Below are positions 7,998-16,950 of a stretch of DNA of 34,112 nt, in pieces. Below the pieces are notes generated by a model. The model made no database searches, had not been told where the DNA came from, and saw only the letters and a program-made list of their open reading frames with translations. Numbering within the stretch: the stretch's first letter is position 1; the number at the start of each line of letters is the position of its first letter. The stretch spans positions 1-34,112 of the forward strand of contig DATKWZ010000002.1 in NCBI GenBank assembly GCA_035529315.1, in the 5' to 3' direction. The stretch comes from Anaerolineae bacterium (GTDB lineage: Bacteria > Desulfobacterota > Desulfobacteria > Desulfobacterales > ETH-SRB1). A program made the position numbers and the translations under genes.

Positions 7998-9442
7998 CGA
8001 TTCAAAATAAAGTCCAGCTTATTACCTACCCTGACAGCCTGGGCCATAATCTGCCTGAACTGCATTATGTTTTGCGGAAATATCTGAAAGAAGCGATCGG
8101 CGGTGTTCATATTCTTCCGTTTTATCCTTCTTCGGCGGATCGAGGATTTGCACCCTTGACCTATGACAAAGTAGATCCTAATTTCGGCACATGGGAGGAC
8201 ATAGAGAAAATAGGCAATGATTTTGATTTGATTATAGATTTTATTGTAAATCATATTTCCAAGCAGTCTGTTTTTTTTCAAGACTATATTGAAAACGGCG
8301 ATGATTCCGAATACGCTGACATGTTTATAAGCCTTAAAAACCTAAGTCCTGATGGAGAGATAAGCAAAGAAGATCTTGCTAAGGTTTACACACGTAAGCC
8401 CAGGGATCCTTTCACAGTAATCGAACGACCGGACGGGTCAAGAGAAAAAATATGGTGTACATTTGATTATCAACAGATTGATCTGAATTGGCTGTCTTCG
8501 AAAACCCGGGAAATTTTTCGGAATTTTTTGCTCAGGCTTTCGCGAACCAATGCCAAGCTTATCCGGATGGATGCATTTGCATACACAACCACTAAAATTG
8601 GAACAAACTGTTTCTTTTTAGAACCGGATGTATGGGAATTCCTTGAATGGCTTAACGGGTTCACTACAGCCTTTGATACTGAAATACTGCCTGAAGTACA
8701 TGAGCATTATTCTTACCAGTTAAAAATAGCTGAAAAGGGGTACTGGACATACGATTTTGCTCTGCCTTTGCTGGTGCTGCATACCCTTTATCACCACACC
8801 AACAAAAGACTGATTCACTGGCTTAATATCTGTCCCAGGAAACAAGTTACAACTTTAGATACCCATGATGGTATTGGCGTTGTTGATGTGGCAGACCTGA
8901 TGAGTAAGGAAGAAATAGATCGAACAATTAACGGCTTGTACGAAAAGGGTTCAAATGTAAAACGTATCTACTCTGGACATGAATATCAAAACCCGGATAT
9001 TTTTCAGGTGAATTGCACTTATTTTGCTGCTTTGGAGTGTAATGAAAACTCTTATATCGCTGCTCGCACAATTCAGTTCTTTGCACCAGGCATTCCCCAG
9101 ATATATTATGTTGGCCTGCTTGCCGGAGAAAACGACACAAAACTTGTAGAGCAGACCCACCTTGGACGAAATATTAATCGTCACAACTACGATTTGGATG
9201 AAATCGATATGGAAATCCAGAAACCGGTAGTGCAAAGATTGCTTAAACTAATGAAATTCCGGAATACATATCCGGCCTTTAATGGCATCTTTAAGGTTGA
9301 AGATTCCCCGGAGAACAGGCTGATACTCACATGGACGGATAATCAATCCAGAGCAAAAGCATTTATCAATCTTGACAACTACAATACGAAAATAACTTAC
9401 TATGATCCTGAAAAGGATTCAGATTGCGAATTTATTGTCTGA
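7994..9442 (+). CDS. GH13_18 sucrose phosphorylase (or sucrose-6F-phosphate phosphorylase)
   Basis: 482 residues, in an ATGA overlap with the preceding gene. It opens with KVQLITYPDSLG, typical of GH13 subfamily 18. Catalytic residues are visible: nucleophile D193 (RMDAFAY), acid/base E234 (LPEVHEHY) and transition-state Asp D292 (TLDTHDG). These are almost the same numbers as in the Bifidobacterium sucrose phosphorylase. The family cleaves sucrose with phosphate to glucose 1-phosphate and fructose. Wording such as SSADRGFAPLTYDKVDPNFG recalls the sucrose-6F-phosphate phosphorylase branch, and glucosylglycerate enzymes also belong here. The fructokinase in the operon favours free sucrose as substrate. 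No signal peptide, so it acts in the cytoplasm. Confidence 0.88.
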   Translation: MTIQNKVQLITYPDSLGHNLPELHYVLRKYLKEAIGGVHILPFYPSSADRGFAPLTYDKVDPNFGTWEDIEKIGNDFDLIIDFIVNHISKQSVFFQDYIENGDDSEYADMFISLKNLSPDGEISKEDLAKVYTRKPRDPFTVIERPDGSREKIWCTFDYQQIDLNWLSSKTREIFRNFLLRLSRTNAKLIRMDAFAYTTTKIGTNCFFLEPDVWEFLEWLNGFTTAFDTEILPEVHEHYSYQLKIAEKGYWTYDFALPLLVLHTLYHHTNKRLIHWLNICPRKQVTTLDTHDGIGVVDVADLMSKEEIDRTINGLYEKGSNVKRIYSGHEYQNPDIFQVNCTYFAALECNENSYIAARTIQFFAPGIPQIYYVGLLAGENDTKLVEQTHLGRNINRHNYDLDEIDMEIQKPVVQRLLKLMKFRNTYPAFNGIFKVEDSPENRLILTWTDNQSRAKAFINLDNYNTKITYYDPEKDSDCEFIV

Positions 9443-9472
9443 TCCCAAAAACAGTTAAGCCCTGACTTGACT

Positions 9473-10357
9473 TTAAAACTGCGAGGCATCTTTGACATCA
9501 AGTTCTTTAAAAATTTTAAAAATTGCCGGGGAACTGTTAAGAGTATACAGGTGAATCCCCCGAACATCATTGTATATAAGATTACGCACTTGCTCTGCTG
9601 CCCAGCGAATACCCACTTCTTCAAAATATTCATCAGTTTTAGCCCGTTCAACAGATCTTAAAAGCCCGGCAGGAAAACGGGTGCCTTCGGCCAGTTGTGC
9701 CATGCGAATCATTCCTTTGCGGGTTGTTAAGGGCATAACACCTGCAACAACAGGAATATGGATGCCGGCCAATTCACATCGCTCACAAAAATCATAGAAA
9801 TCCCGATTGTCAAAAAACAGTTGGGTGACTATATAGTCGGCTCCTGCATCTACTTTTGCCTTAAGATATTCCATCTCCTTGAGCCTGTTCGGAGTTAATG
9901 GATGGCCTTCCGGAAAACCTGCGACACCGATACAAGTTTTCGGATAATTCTTCTTTATAAACGATACAAGATCTGCGGCATAATCAAAACCATTTTCAGG
10001 ACGTTTCCAGACTGCCTCGCCCTTTGGAAGATCCCCTCGAAGTGCGAGGATGTTTTCAATACCGTTTTCAGTATTTTTCTCAAGAATCGACATTATCTCA
10101 TCTCTTGTAGAGCCCACACATGTTAGATGAGAAACCACGGTTAAACCCATCTTTTTCTGAATCCCGGCGACCAGATTAGTTGTATGATCACGTGTTGATC
10201 CGCCGGCCCCGTAAGTAACGCTTGCGTAAGAAGGTTTAAGCTGCATTAGATCTGAAACAGTCTGAAAAATGTTATTAAATCCAACCTCTATTTTAGGAGG
10301 AAAGAATTCAAAGCTCAAGGCCGGCCTAACTGAATTAAGTATTTCTTTTACGAGCAT
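9473..10357 (-). CDS. metF: Methylenetetrahydrofolate reductase MetF
   Basis: 294 residues, the normal length of a bacterial MetF (FAD-binding TIM barrel). Motifs are LSFEFFPPK with the catalytic Glu at about residue 17, YASVTYGAGGSTR, HLTCVG, LALRGDLP, and DYIVTQLFFDN with PVVAGVMP. It reduces methylene-THF to methyl-THF for methionine synthesis, and in many anaerobes for the Wood-Ljungdahl pathway. It is the last gene of the minus-strand run, 26 nt after yjbQ, with AAGGA upstream of the ATG. It converges on the sucrose phosphorylase gene across 30 nt without an obvious terminator hairpin. No Fe-S or MetV partner is adjacent. Confidence 0.96.
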   Translation of the reverse strand: MLVKEILNSVRPALSFEFFPPKIEVGFNNIFQTVSDLMQLKPSYASVTYGAGGSTRDHTTNLVAGIQKKMGLTVVSHLTCVGSTRDEIMSILEKNTENGIENILALRGDLPKGEAVWKRPENGFDYAADLVSFIKKNYPKTCIGVAGFPEGHPLTPNRLKEMEYLKAKVDAGADYIVTQLFFDNRDFYDFCERCELAGIHIPVVAGVMPLTTRKGMIRMAQLAEGTRFPAGLLRSVERAKTDEYFEEVGIRWAAEQVRNLIYNDVRGIHLYTLNSSPAIFKIFKELDVKDASQF

Positions 10358-10383
10358 TATATATCCTTTTTTTTACAATACCG

Positions 10384-10818
10384 TCAAACTTCAGTTCCTG
10401 TGATTGTTACTTCAATTTTTCTGTTGCGGGGCCTGTTGTCGTGGTTTATTGCCACTAACTGCTGCCAGGTTCCAAGCCTGAGCCGGCTGTCTCTTACCGG
10501 CAGGATGATTGAAGGGCCGAGCAATGCAGCCTGAACATGGCCGTGGCCGTTACCGTCATGCCATGCCTTTTCATGTTCGTATTCCAGATCAGGCGACGCA
10601 AGCCTGTTTATGGCTATTTTAAGGTCTTCCACAACTCCGGGTTCGAACTCGATTGTGGTAAGCGATCCTGTTGAACCGATTATTGTGGCGCAAAGACTTC
10701 CGTTTTTAATTTTAGATTCTGTTACCAGCCTGTTAATTTGATCCGTGATATCGCAGATATCAGGACCTGTTTTCAACTTCACTTCTATGTATTTGCAAAA
10801 CATTATTACAGATTTCAT
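10384..10818 (-). CDS. yjbQ: YjbQ / UPF0047 family protein (secondary thiamine-phosphate synthase)
   Basis: 144 residues with the complete YjbQ signature: EHEKAWHDGNGHGHVQAALL, with its clustered His and Asp, and then RLGTWQQLVAINHDNRPRNR. E. coli YjbQ has weak thiamine-phosphate synthase activity, which is the basis for the usual name; the true role is unclear. The start is well set by GGAGG 7 nt before the ATG. It sits between the U32 gene (60 nt gap) and metF (26 nt gap) and is probably cotranscribed with them. thi4 and thiC about 8 kb away give a possible thiamine link, but that is distance-based and weak. Confidence 0.9.
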   Translation of the reverse strand: MKSVIMFCKYIEVKLKTGPDICDITDQINRLVTESKIKNGSLCATIIGSTGSLTTIEFEPGVVEDLKIAINRLASPDLEYEHEKAWHDGNGHGHVQAALLGPSIILPVRDSRLRLGTWQQLVAINHDNRPRNRKIEVTITGTEV

Positions 10819-10878
10819 AATTATCCTCCAAAAGCCCGGACCTCGTCAAGTATTTGTTGGGTTTATGGTTGAAGGTTT

Positions 10879-12870
10879 TTATTTAAGTTTTAAATCCCAG
10901 TTCCACAATCCAGGTCTTTTTTTCATCTTAACCTCGGCAGGTACCGGTTCGATCAGGTTCACAAACAAGAGGTAACCCGCCTTTTTAAGCTCGTCCTTTT
11001 TAGAGCTTATATCAAGCTCCCAGTTGGGATAAACCCAGAAATCAGAGCCGTATTTTTTTACCCACCCCTGTTCCCCCTTTGGACTGGTAAACTCAGCGTC
11101 TGCTTTAAAGTTACTGGAAAGGATACGGGATATGCTAAGCGGCCAGTTACCGGAGATAACAATTCCCAGGGGCAGAGGGCTGTTTTCCGGCAGATGTAAA
11201 AAATCCTGGCTGTCAAGTTCAGGGCTGACAATGGCTCCTGAAAATCCAAATTTAAGCAGAGTGTTTATGGCCAGCGCATTGGCTATATTGCAAAAAGGGC
11301 CGGCCCAGAGATTCAAGGATTTTGGATTTGTGAAAAGAGCAATCTGCCATGGTGAATTGAGAACAAAATTTATGCCGCCATTTTTTATGGTAACTTCAAT
11401 AATGCGCTTTATTTTTTCCTCATCCTCCGGCCAGATAACAGGAGGAAGCCACCACCAGAGTTTGGGCGCGAGCCTTTTTGAGGGTTTGTCCATGCTTTCA
11501 GGAAAAATCCAGACCCCGGTTGCGCCTTTTAGGCTTCCCATGCCGAATTCTCTGTTTACATTAAGTTCAAAGAATTCACCTCTTTTTTTAGCGATATGTC
11601 TACCTGGAAGCCTGGCATTAAAGTTAGAGGAAGCAACATCTGTTTCCGGTATTTTGGTCAACATGTCTTCAAGCCCGGACAGCATCTCCTCAAGCCATTT
11701 TTCACGCCTGTCAATAAGGAATACCGGAATGTCTTGCATGGGCTTTATTGCAGAAGACAGATTTATATAGATGCGCCCCCTTTTGGGAATATATTTTGGT
11801 ATCCTGTAAATAGAATGCCATGAATCATCCTCATATCCAAGGCGAAGAAGGTCCCCAGGCATAAGTGACTGCCTTGGAATTATATAAGGTTTCTGTTTTG
11901 CGCCCTGTATTTTTCCTACAAGAAGACCCGAGCCGGTTTGAACATCAATATTTACAGGATTCTGGGGCCGCTGGGGTAAAAAATAATAGTGGGTTCCTGT
12001 TCTGCCAAGCGCATTTGCAAGGAGATCAAGAGCCTCTTTTTTCATCCCAGGGTCTTTCCTGTGATCCCTTAAAAGTTTATAGGCCTTTACAGTGTGAAAA
12101 ACATAATGAGGCCCTTTTTTCCGGCCTTCAATCTTCCATGTTTGAATTTCCGGGATTGAAAGCAAAACCTTGGTTAGAACATCCATGCTTAGATCCATGC
12201 AGGAAAAGAATCTTTTAGCCTGGCCTTTTTGAGTATAGAGTCTGCGGCATGGCTGGACACATCTGCCTCTGAGACCGCTTTTCCCTCCTAAAAAACTGCT
12301 CCAGTAGCATCTCCCGGAAACGCCATAGCAAAGGGCTCCGTGAACAAATATTTCAAGCCCAAGACCCTTTGGGCAGGCTGATGCCATTTGTTTAATTTCT
12401 TCTATGTTAAGCTCTCTGGGAATAACTACCCTGTCAACTCCCAGCTCTTTTCTTATAAGTTCCAGGGCGGTTTGAAAGCTTGCATTGGCCAGTGTTGACA
12501 AATGAAGCTCCCCTGCAAAGCCTGTTTGTCCGGCGAGTTGCACAAGAGCCAAATCCTGAATAATTAGAGCATCCGGTTTGACATAACGGTTCAGCCGATC
12601 CAGGATTTTCCCCGCAACATTTAAATCACCGGGTTTTAAAAGGGAGTTTAATGCCACAAAGACCTTTATGCCTTTGTCATGGGCAAGTTGTGTAAGAGGG
12701 ATCAGATCGTTGAGGCTAAAATTTTTTGCCTCCATCCGCGCTGACAAGCTTTTCAGCCCGCAATAAACAGCATCAGCGCCTGCTGCCAGGGCAGCCAGAA
12801 AGGAGGCTTTGTTTCCTGCCGGAGCCAGAATTGAAGGGCAAGGTGTTGTTTTGGGTTCTTTGTTGATCAT
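10879..12870 (-). CDS. Peptidase U32-family protein (RlhA/TrhP-like)
   Basis: About 663 residues. The N-terminal half has the U32 core: LAPAGNKASFLAALAAGADAVYCG, then FVHGALCYGVSGRCYWSS, GRCVQPCR and WKIEGRKKGPHYV. The four cysteines near residues 180-205 are those conserved in U32 proteins. U32 members called peptidases now include RNA hydroxylation enzymes: RlhA (23S rRNA) and TrhP (tRNA ho5U). The length matches RlhA, but the C-terminal 300 residues are divergent, so the substrate is open. The frame runs upstream to 13101 inside the ATPase gene. I chose the ATG at 12870, 20 nt after the ATPase stop, because the family homology begins there. The upstream ribosome binding site is weak. Confidence 0.87.
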   Translation of the reverse strand: MINKEPKTTPCPSILAPAGNKASFLAALAAGADAVYCGLKSLSARMEAKNFSLNDLIPLTQLAHDKGIKVFVALNSLLKPGDLNVAGKILDRLNRYVKPDALIIQDLALVQLAGQTGFAGELHLSTLANASFQTALELIRKELGVDRVVIPRELNIEEIKQMASACPKGLGLEIFVHGALCYGVSGRCYWSSFLGGKSGLRGRCVQPCRRLYTQKGQAKRFFSCMDLSMDVLTKVLLSIPEIQTWKIEGRKKGPHYVFHTVKAYKLLRDHRKDPGMKKEALDLLANALGRTGTHYYFLPQRPQNPVNIDVQTGSGLLVGKIQGAKQKPYIIPRQSLMPGDLLRLGYEDDSWHSIYRIPKYIPKRGRIYINLSSAIKPMQDIPVFLIDRREKWLEEMLSGLEDMLTKIPETDVASSNFNARLPGRHIAKKRGEFFELNVNREFGMGSLKGATGVWIFPESMDKPSKRLAPKLWWWLPPVIWPEDEEKIKRIIEVTIKNGGINFVLNSPWQIALFTNPKSLNLWAGPFCNIANALAINTLLKFGFSGAIVSPELDSQDFLHLPENSPLPLGIVISGNWPLSISRILSSNFKADAEFTSPKGEQGWVKKYGSDFWVYPNWELDISSKKDELKKAGYLLFVNLIEPVPAEVKMKKRPGLWNWDLKLK

Positions 12871-12890
12871 TATGCTGTTTTTGCTTTGGT

Positions 12891-15638
12891 CTATGGCGTC
12901 ACCTCTGTGAATTCTTTCTCCAGCCTGCGGATAACCAGCTTGGCAATCTCCAGGACAATGAAAATAGTGGCTGATGATAATATGACTATGGTCCAATCCG
13001 GCAAACTTAAAGGAAAGGTGTGAAACCGATCTTGAAAGAAAGGAATATAAAACAAAGGAATACACATGGCAAAGGAGGCTAAAATCGCCCAGCCCAACCA
13101 TTTGTTGGTGAATATTCCGATTTCAAATATGGAAAGCCTATCAGAACGATAGTTAACAGCTTTAAAAAATTGGATAAAAATCAAGGTCATGAAAACTAAA
13201 CTCTGAGCTTCAATTATGTTCTTGCCTGCCTCCAGTGCCCAGGAGAAAATTCCCACATTTATTATACAACTCCAGACACCGCCTATGGCTATTAAGGTGA
13301 TGACCCGTGAGTTGAAAATACCCTCTTGGCGACGGCGTGGTCTCTGTTTCATAATATCCGGAGACATCGGGTCCACAGCAAGGGCAAGAGCAGGCAAACC
13401 ATCCGTAACCAGATTTACCCACAAAATCTGGACGGCAATCAAGGGCAAAGTGCCACGAGGTATCCCTAACATGGATAGAGAACCGAAAAGAATAACAGAT
13501 GTCATTAGCAATATCTCCCCGAGGTTGGAGGAAAGGAGATACATAAGGAATTTTTTTATATTATCATACACCCCTCTTCCTTCCTCCACCGCAGCTACGA
13601 TCGAAGCATAGTTGTCATCGGCCAGCACCATTGCCGCTGTTTCCTTGCTTACATCGGTTCCTGTAATTCCCATGGCTATTCCGATATCAGCCTTCTTTAA
13701 TGCCGGCGCATCATTTACTCCATCTCCGGTCATTGCAACAACATGTCCCTTTTTTTGCAGCGCCCCTACTACTCGCATCTTGTGGGCCGGGGATACCCTG
13801 GCATAGACCCTGATCTCCTCCACCACCTTGTCTAACTCATCATCACTCAGTTCATCCAGTTCTCTTCCGCTGATAGCTATGGCATTATCTTTCAACAGGC
13901 CTAGTTCCCTGGCAATTGCCATCGCAGTCAGCTTATGATCACCGGTAATCATTACCGATCTTATCCCGGCCTGGTCGCAAAGCCCAATGGCCTCTTTAAC
14001 TTCCTCTCGAGGCGGGTCAATCATCCCGGCCAAACCCGCAAAAACCATACCCTTCTCTGCTTCTTCAGCCAACTCATCCCCGGATAACGGCTTGTATGCC
14101 ATACCTAATACTCGCAGAGCTTGCTCTGCCATCTGTTTGTTTATTTCCAAGATTTGCCGCCTGTCCTGCTCAGTCAACCCCCTTTCCTGTTCGTCAATGT
14201 AAATGCGATCACAGGAATTTAAAATCACCTCAGGAGCTCCTTTAGAACAGGCCATCCAGCCCTTCAATGCATTGTGAATAGTGGTCATCCTCTTTCTTTC
14301 AGAGGAGAAAGGAATCTCGTTGATGCGGGTGAATTGGTTGATCAGGCTTCCTTGTTCTATCCCAGCCTTGGCAGCCGCTACTGCCAACGCCCCTTCAGTG
14401 GGGTCACCCTTGATCTGCCAGGCTCCATCGACCGTGACAAGTTGAGAGTCATTACATAAGACATTTATTTGCATCAGTCTTTGCAGATGGTGATCCTGGC
14501 GGGGATCATAGGAATTTCCGTGCAGATAGAAATCTCCTTTTGGTTCGTAACCTGCTCCGGTGACATCAATAATCCTGTTGCCAACGTAGAGCTTTTTCAC
14601 CGTCATCTGATCCTGGGTTAAGGTTCCGGTCTTGTCCGAACAGATGAAGTCGGTGCACCCCAATGTTTCCACTGCGGGGAGGCGACGCATTAATGCATGC
14701 CGCTTTGCCATCCGCTGTACTCCGATAGCCAATGTGATAGTTACTACTGCCGGCAGGGCTTCAGGAACCGCCGCCACTGCCAGGCTTACTCCCCAGATAA
14801 AGGCATTCAGGATGTTATCAAATATGCCGATAACAATGCCTGCCACAGCTAATATAAGGCAGATAACCAAACAGGCAAAACCAAGCGCCTTTCCTATCTT
14901 GTCGAGGCTGATCTGCAAGGGAGTCGGAGGCGTTTTCACCTCCTGAAGCATATCGGCAATATGACCAAATTCAGTAGCCATCCCAATGCCGGTGACAATT
15001 GCTTTGCCTCGTCCATAGACCACGGTGGTTCCCATATGTACCATATTTTTTCTATCACCTGCCGGCACATCCCCGGAGACAACATCGGAGTTTTTTTCGC
15101 TTGAGACGGATTCTCCGGTCAAGGCAGCCTCGTTAGTCTTTAGATTGACGGCCTCAAAAAGACGACTATCTGCAGGTACACGGTCGCCGGTTCGCAGCAA
15201 AATTATGTCTCCAGGCACTATCTCCCTGCCGGGGATCTTTTTTTCCTTTCCACTTCTGATTACAGCCGCGGTATGGGCGGTCATTTTTTTAAGGGCTTCC
15301 AGAGCTTTTTCTGAACGGAATTCCTGCGCAAAGCCTAAGATGGTAGCAAAAAGAATGATAATAACAATAAGGATGGGATCCCAGACATCACCTTCTCCCC
15401 ACGCTGCCAAAGCCCCGGAGATAATCGCCGCTATCAGAAGAATAATAACAAGAAAGTTTTTGAACTGCTCCAGAAAAAGAACCCAGGGGGGAACTCTTTT
15501 CTTTTTCTGCAATTCATTGGGGCCATATTCAACTAAACGGCGCTCTGCTTCCTCTTGGCTTAAACCTTTGGGAGTTGATTGTAAGGAGGACAATACCTCT
15601 TTTATTTCCAGGTTATTCCAGATAGTTCCTGCTTTCAT
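12891..15638 (-). CDS. P-type cation ATPase, Ca2+-transporting type
   Basis: About 915 residues with the full P2-type layout. It has an N-terminal cation ATPase region, two transmembrane hairpins, the A domain loop LTGES, and TM4 with [10 protein letters not shown]. The phosphorylation site [10 protein letters not shown] is near residue 335, followed by [14 protein letters not shown] and a C-terminal set of membrane helices. TM6 reads [14 protein letters not shown], with the N-x3-D pair typical of SERCA/PMCA-like pumps, so Ca2+ export is the best guess. Mn2+ or other P2 substrates remain possible. The ATG at 15638 follows AAGG by 5 nt; a GTG at 15644 is the alternative. It lies between the AAA+ gene (60 nt) and the U32 gene (20 nt). 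Confidence 0.93.
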   Translation of the reverse strand: MKAGTIWNNLEIKEVLSSLQSTPKGLSQEEAERRLVEYGPNELQKKKRVPPWVLFLEQFKNFLVIILLIAAIISGALAAWGEGDVWDPILIVIIILFATILGFAQEFRSEKALEALKKMTAHTAAVIRSGKEKKIPGREIVPGDIILLRTGDRVPADSRLFEAVNLKTNEAALTGESVSSEKNSDVVSGDVPAGDRKNMVHMGTTVVYGRGKAIVTGIGMATEFGHIADMLQEVKTPPTPLQISLDKIGKALGFACLVICLILAVAGIVIGIFDNILNAFIWGVSLAVAAVPEALPAVVTITLAIGVQRMAKRHALMRRLPAVETLGCTDFICSDKTGTLTQDQMTVKKLYVGNRIIDVTGAGYEPKGDFYLHGNSYDPRQDHHLQRLMQINVLCNDSQLVTVDGAWQIKGDPTEGALAVAAAKAGIEQGSLINQFTRINEIPFSSERKRMTTIHNALKGWMACSKGAPEVILNSCDRIYIDEQERGLTEQDRRQILEINKQMAEQALRVLGMAYKPLSGDELAEEAEKGMVFAGLAGMIDPPREEVKEAIGLCDQAGIRSVMITGDHKLTAMAIARELGLLKDNAIAISGRELDELSDDELDKVVEEIRVYARVSPAHKMRVVGALQKKGHVVAMTGDGVNDAPALKKADIGIAMGITGTDVSKETAAMVLADDNYASIVAAVEEGRGVYDNIKKFLMYLLSSNLGEILLMTSVILFGSLSMLGIPRGTLPLIAVQILWVNLVTDGLPALALAVDPMSPDIMKQRPRRRQEGIFNSRVITLIAIGGVWSCIINVGIFSWALEAGKNIIEAQSLVFMTLIFIQFFKAVNYRSDRLSIFEIGIFTNKWLGWAILASFAMCIPLFYIPFFQDRFHTFPLSLPDWTIVILSSATIFIVLEIAKLVIRRLEKEFTEVTP

Positions 15639-15698
15639 AGCCACCTTTTGGAAGTAATCTTTTTGCCCCGCCCTTTATGGTTTTCCATTTTTAACTGT

Positions 15699-16781
15699 TC
15701 AGGCTCTGGAATATGTTGCACTATCCTGGCGGAACTCTTCAATGATTTCGTCGGTCAGGGACGGAGTAATTTGTGCAATAACTTCAATAAATGTCTCTGT
15801 AGCGACCTTATAATCTTGTTTGCCTGTATACTCCAGTTCGAATGCCAGCTGTGCAACCTTCTGGAACATATACTCGATATCGGCAGGTGTAAATCGATCG
15901 GTAAGAGCGGTGATTTGATCGATATCAACATCTCCTGTGTTGAGTCTGGCCAGATAGTATTTTAATATCGTTTTCCGGCCCTCATCATCCAATCCTCCAA
16001 CAGGGATAATGCAGTCAAAGCGTCCCGGGCGGAGCAGCGCTGAATCCAGTTGCCGGATATAGTTGGTGGCACACACCAGCAGGATCTTGTTCCCCTGGTT
16101 TTTTAGCAAAGGGACCTGTTTCAGGAACTCGTTTGTGATTGATTTGTCAACGCGGGTAGCCATATCCCTGCTGGCCGCTATTTCTTCAAACTCGTCAATA
16201 AAAATGACCGCTTCTTCCAGTTGACGTGCTTTTCCCATGACATTGCGCAGATTAAGGCCAAGTTTGTCTGCCCCGTCAGCCATGAGCATGCTGGGCGCAA
16301 TTTCAATATACCACCATGACAGGACCCCTGCTATTGCCTTCACAAAATGGGTTTTTCCGGTTCCGGGCGGGCCAAAAAAAATAATCGTTTTTGGAGGAAC
16401 AACGCCGTGTTTTTTTGCAAGCTTTTCCTCTGTTAAAGGAAGGATGATCCTGTGCTCAACCAACTGCTTGGGCGGCTGGGAATCGGAAATGGTGCCCCAT
16501 ATTTCCCTGCTGACTGTCTGCGCCCCCATTTCGGCAAGGAGGTCGGGCTGCCTGTAAGCCATGAATTCCTTGTGAGCCTGGTCCATGTTTTCAATAAAAT
16601 CTATGCAAGCGGTTCGCAGACCTATGTCGCGACCAAGTTTTTCAGACATAAACCACTTGTGTCGCAAAATTTTAGGCCAAAGCTCGGCAGCGACATCCGG
16701 GGCAAACTTCGAGTTGCTAAGCTCGAATATCTTGTCTGCACATGCTTTCGGTGATGGTGTGTCTGTATTATTTTTGTTCAC
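15699..16781 (-). CDS. AAA+ ATPase with an uncharacterised N-terminal region
   Basis: 360 residues. The C-terminal part is a classic single AAA module: Walker A GPPGTGKTH (137-145), Walker B VIFIDEFEE (D196, E197), CATN sensor 1 and RPGRFD with the arginine finger. This is the FtsH/Cdc48-like AAA group, but there is no protease domain and no membrane segment. Residues 1-110 are helical; a conserved-looking stretch WPKILRHKWFMSEKLGRDIG suggests an adaptor or substrate-binding domain that I cannot name. A GTG start is supported by GGAGG 6 nt upstream. It is the first gene of the minus-strand run, directly ahead of the Ca2+-type ATPase, which may be a client or partner. That link is context only. 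Confidence 0.85.
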   Translation of the reverse strand: MNKNNTDTPSPKACADKIFELSNSKFAPDVAAELWPKILRHKWFMSEKLGRDIGLRTACIDFIENMDQAHKEFMAYRQPDLLAEMGAQTVSREIWGTISDSQPPKQLVEHRIILPLTEEKLAKKHGVVPPKTIIFFGPPGTGKTHFVKAIAGVLSWWYIEIAPSMLMADGADKLGLNLRNVMGKARQLEEAVIFIDEFEEIAASRDMATRVDKSITNEFLKQVPLLKNQGNKILLVCATNYIRQLDSALLRPGRFDCIIPVGGLDDEGRKTILKYYLARLNTGDVDIDQITALTDRFTPADIEYMFQKVAQLAFELEYTGKQDYKVATETFIEVIAQITPSLTDEIIEEFRQDSATYSRA

Positions 16782-16950
16782 GATTTACCTCCGGTGATTT
16801 ACCTGTTTCCGAGCATCATTTCACCATTTAAATGCATTGTTTTCAGCAAAATTATGATATAAAAATTTTATAGGTTCAGCAAGTATAATTATAATGTCAA
16901 CAAGCCTGTTTTATTAAACATCGGATAACTCTGATAACAGGAGATAAAAA

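Noticed and set aside
10640..10655. GGTTCGAACTC resembling a tRNA T-loop
   Set aside because: It is within yjbQ coding sequence and has no cloverleaf partner segments.
12871..13101. N-terminal extension of the U32 protein overlapping the ATPase gene
   Set aside because: The 77 extra residues have no family similarity and lie inside the ATPase coding sequence on the same strand; the homology begins at the ATG at 12870.
15025..15657. Long plus-strand open frame of 210 codons opposite the P-type ATPase
   Set aside because: It is antisense to an intact, motif-rich gene, has no ribosome binding site, and its composition mirrors the ATPase codons.
16884..16900. TATAAT at 16884 and a minus-strand TTGACA at 16900 as divergent promoters
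   Set aside because: Neither has a partner hexamer at acceptable spacing, so they are not listed as promoters.
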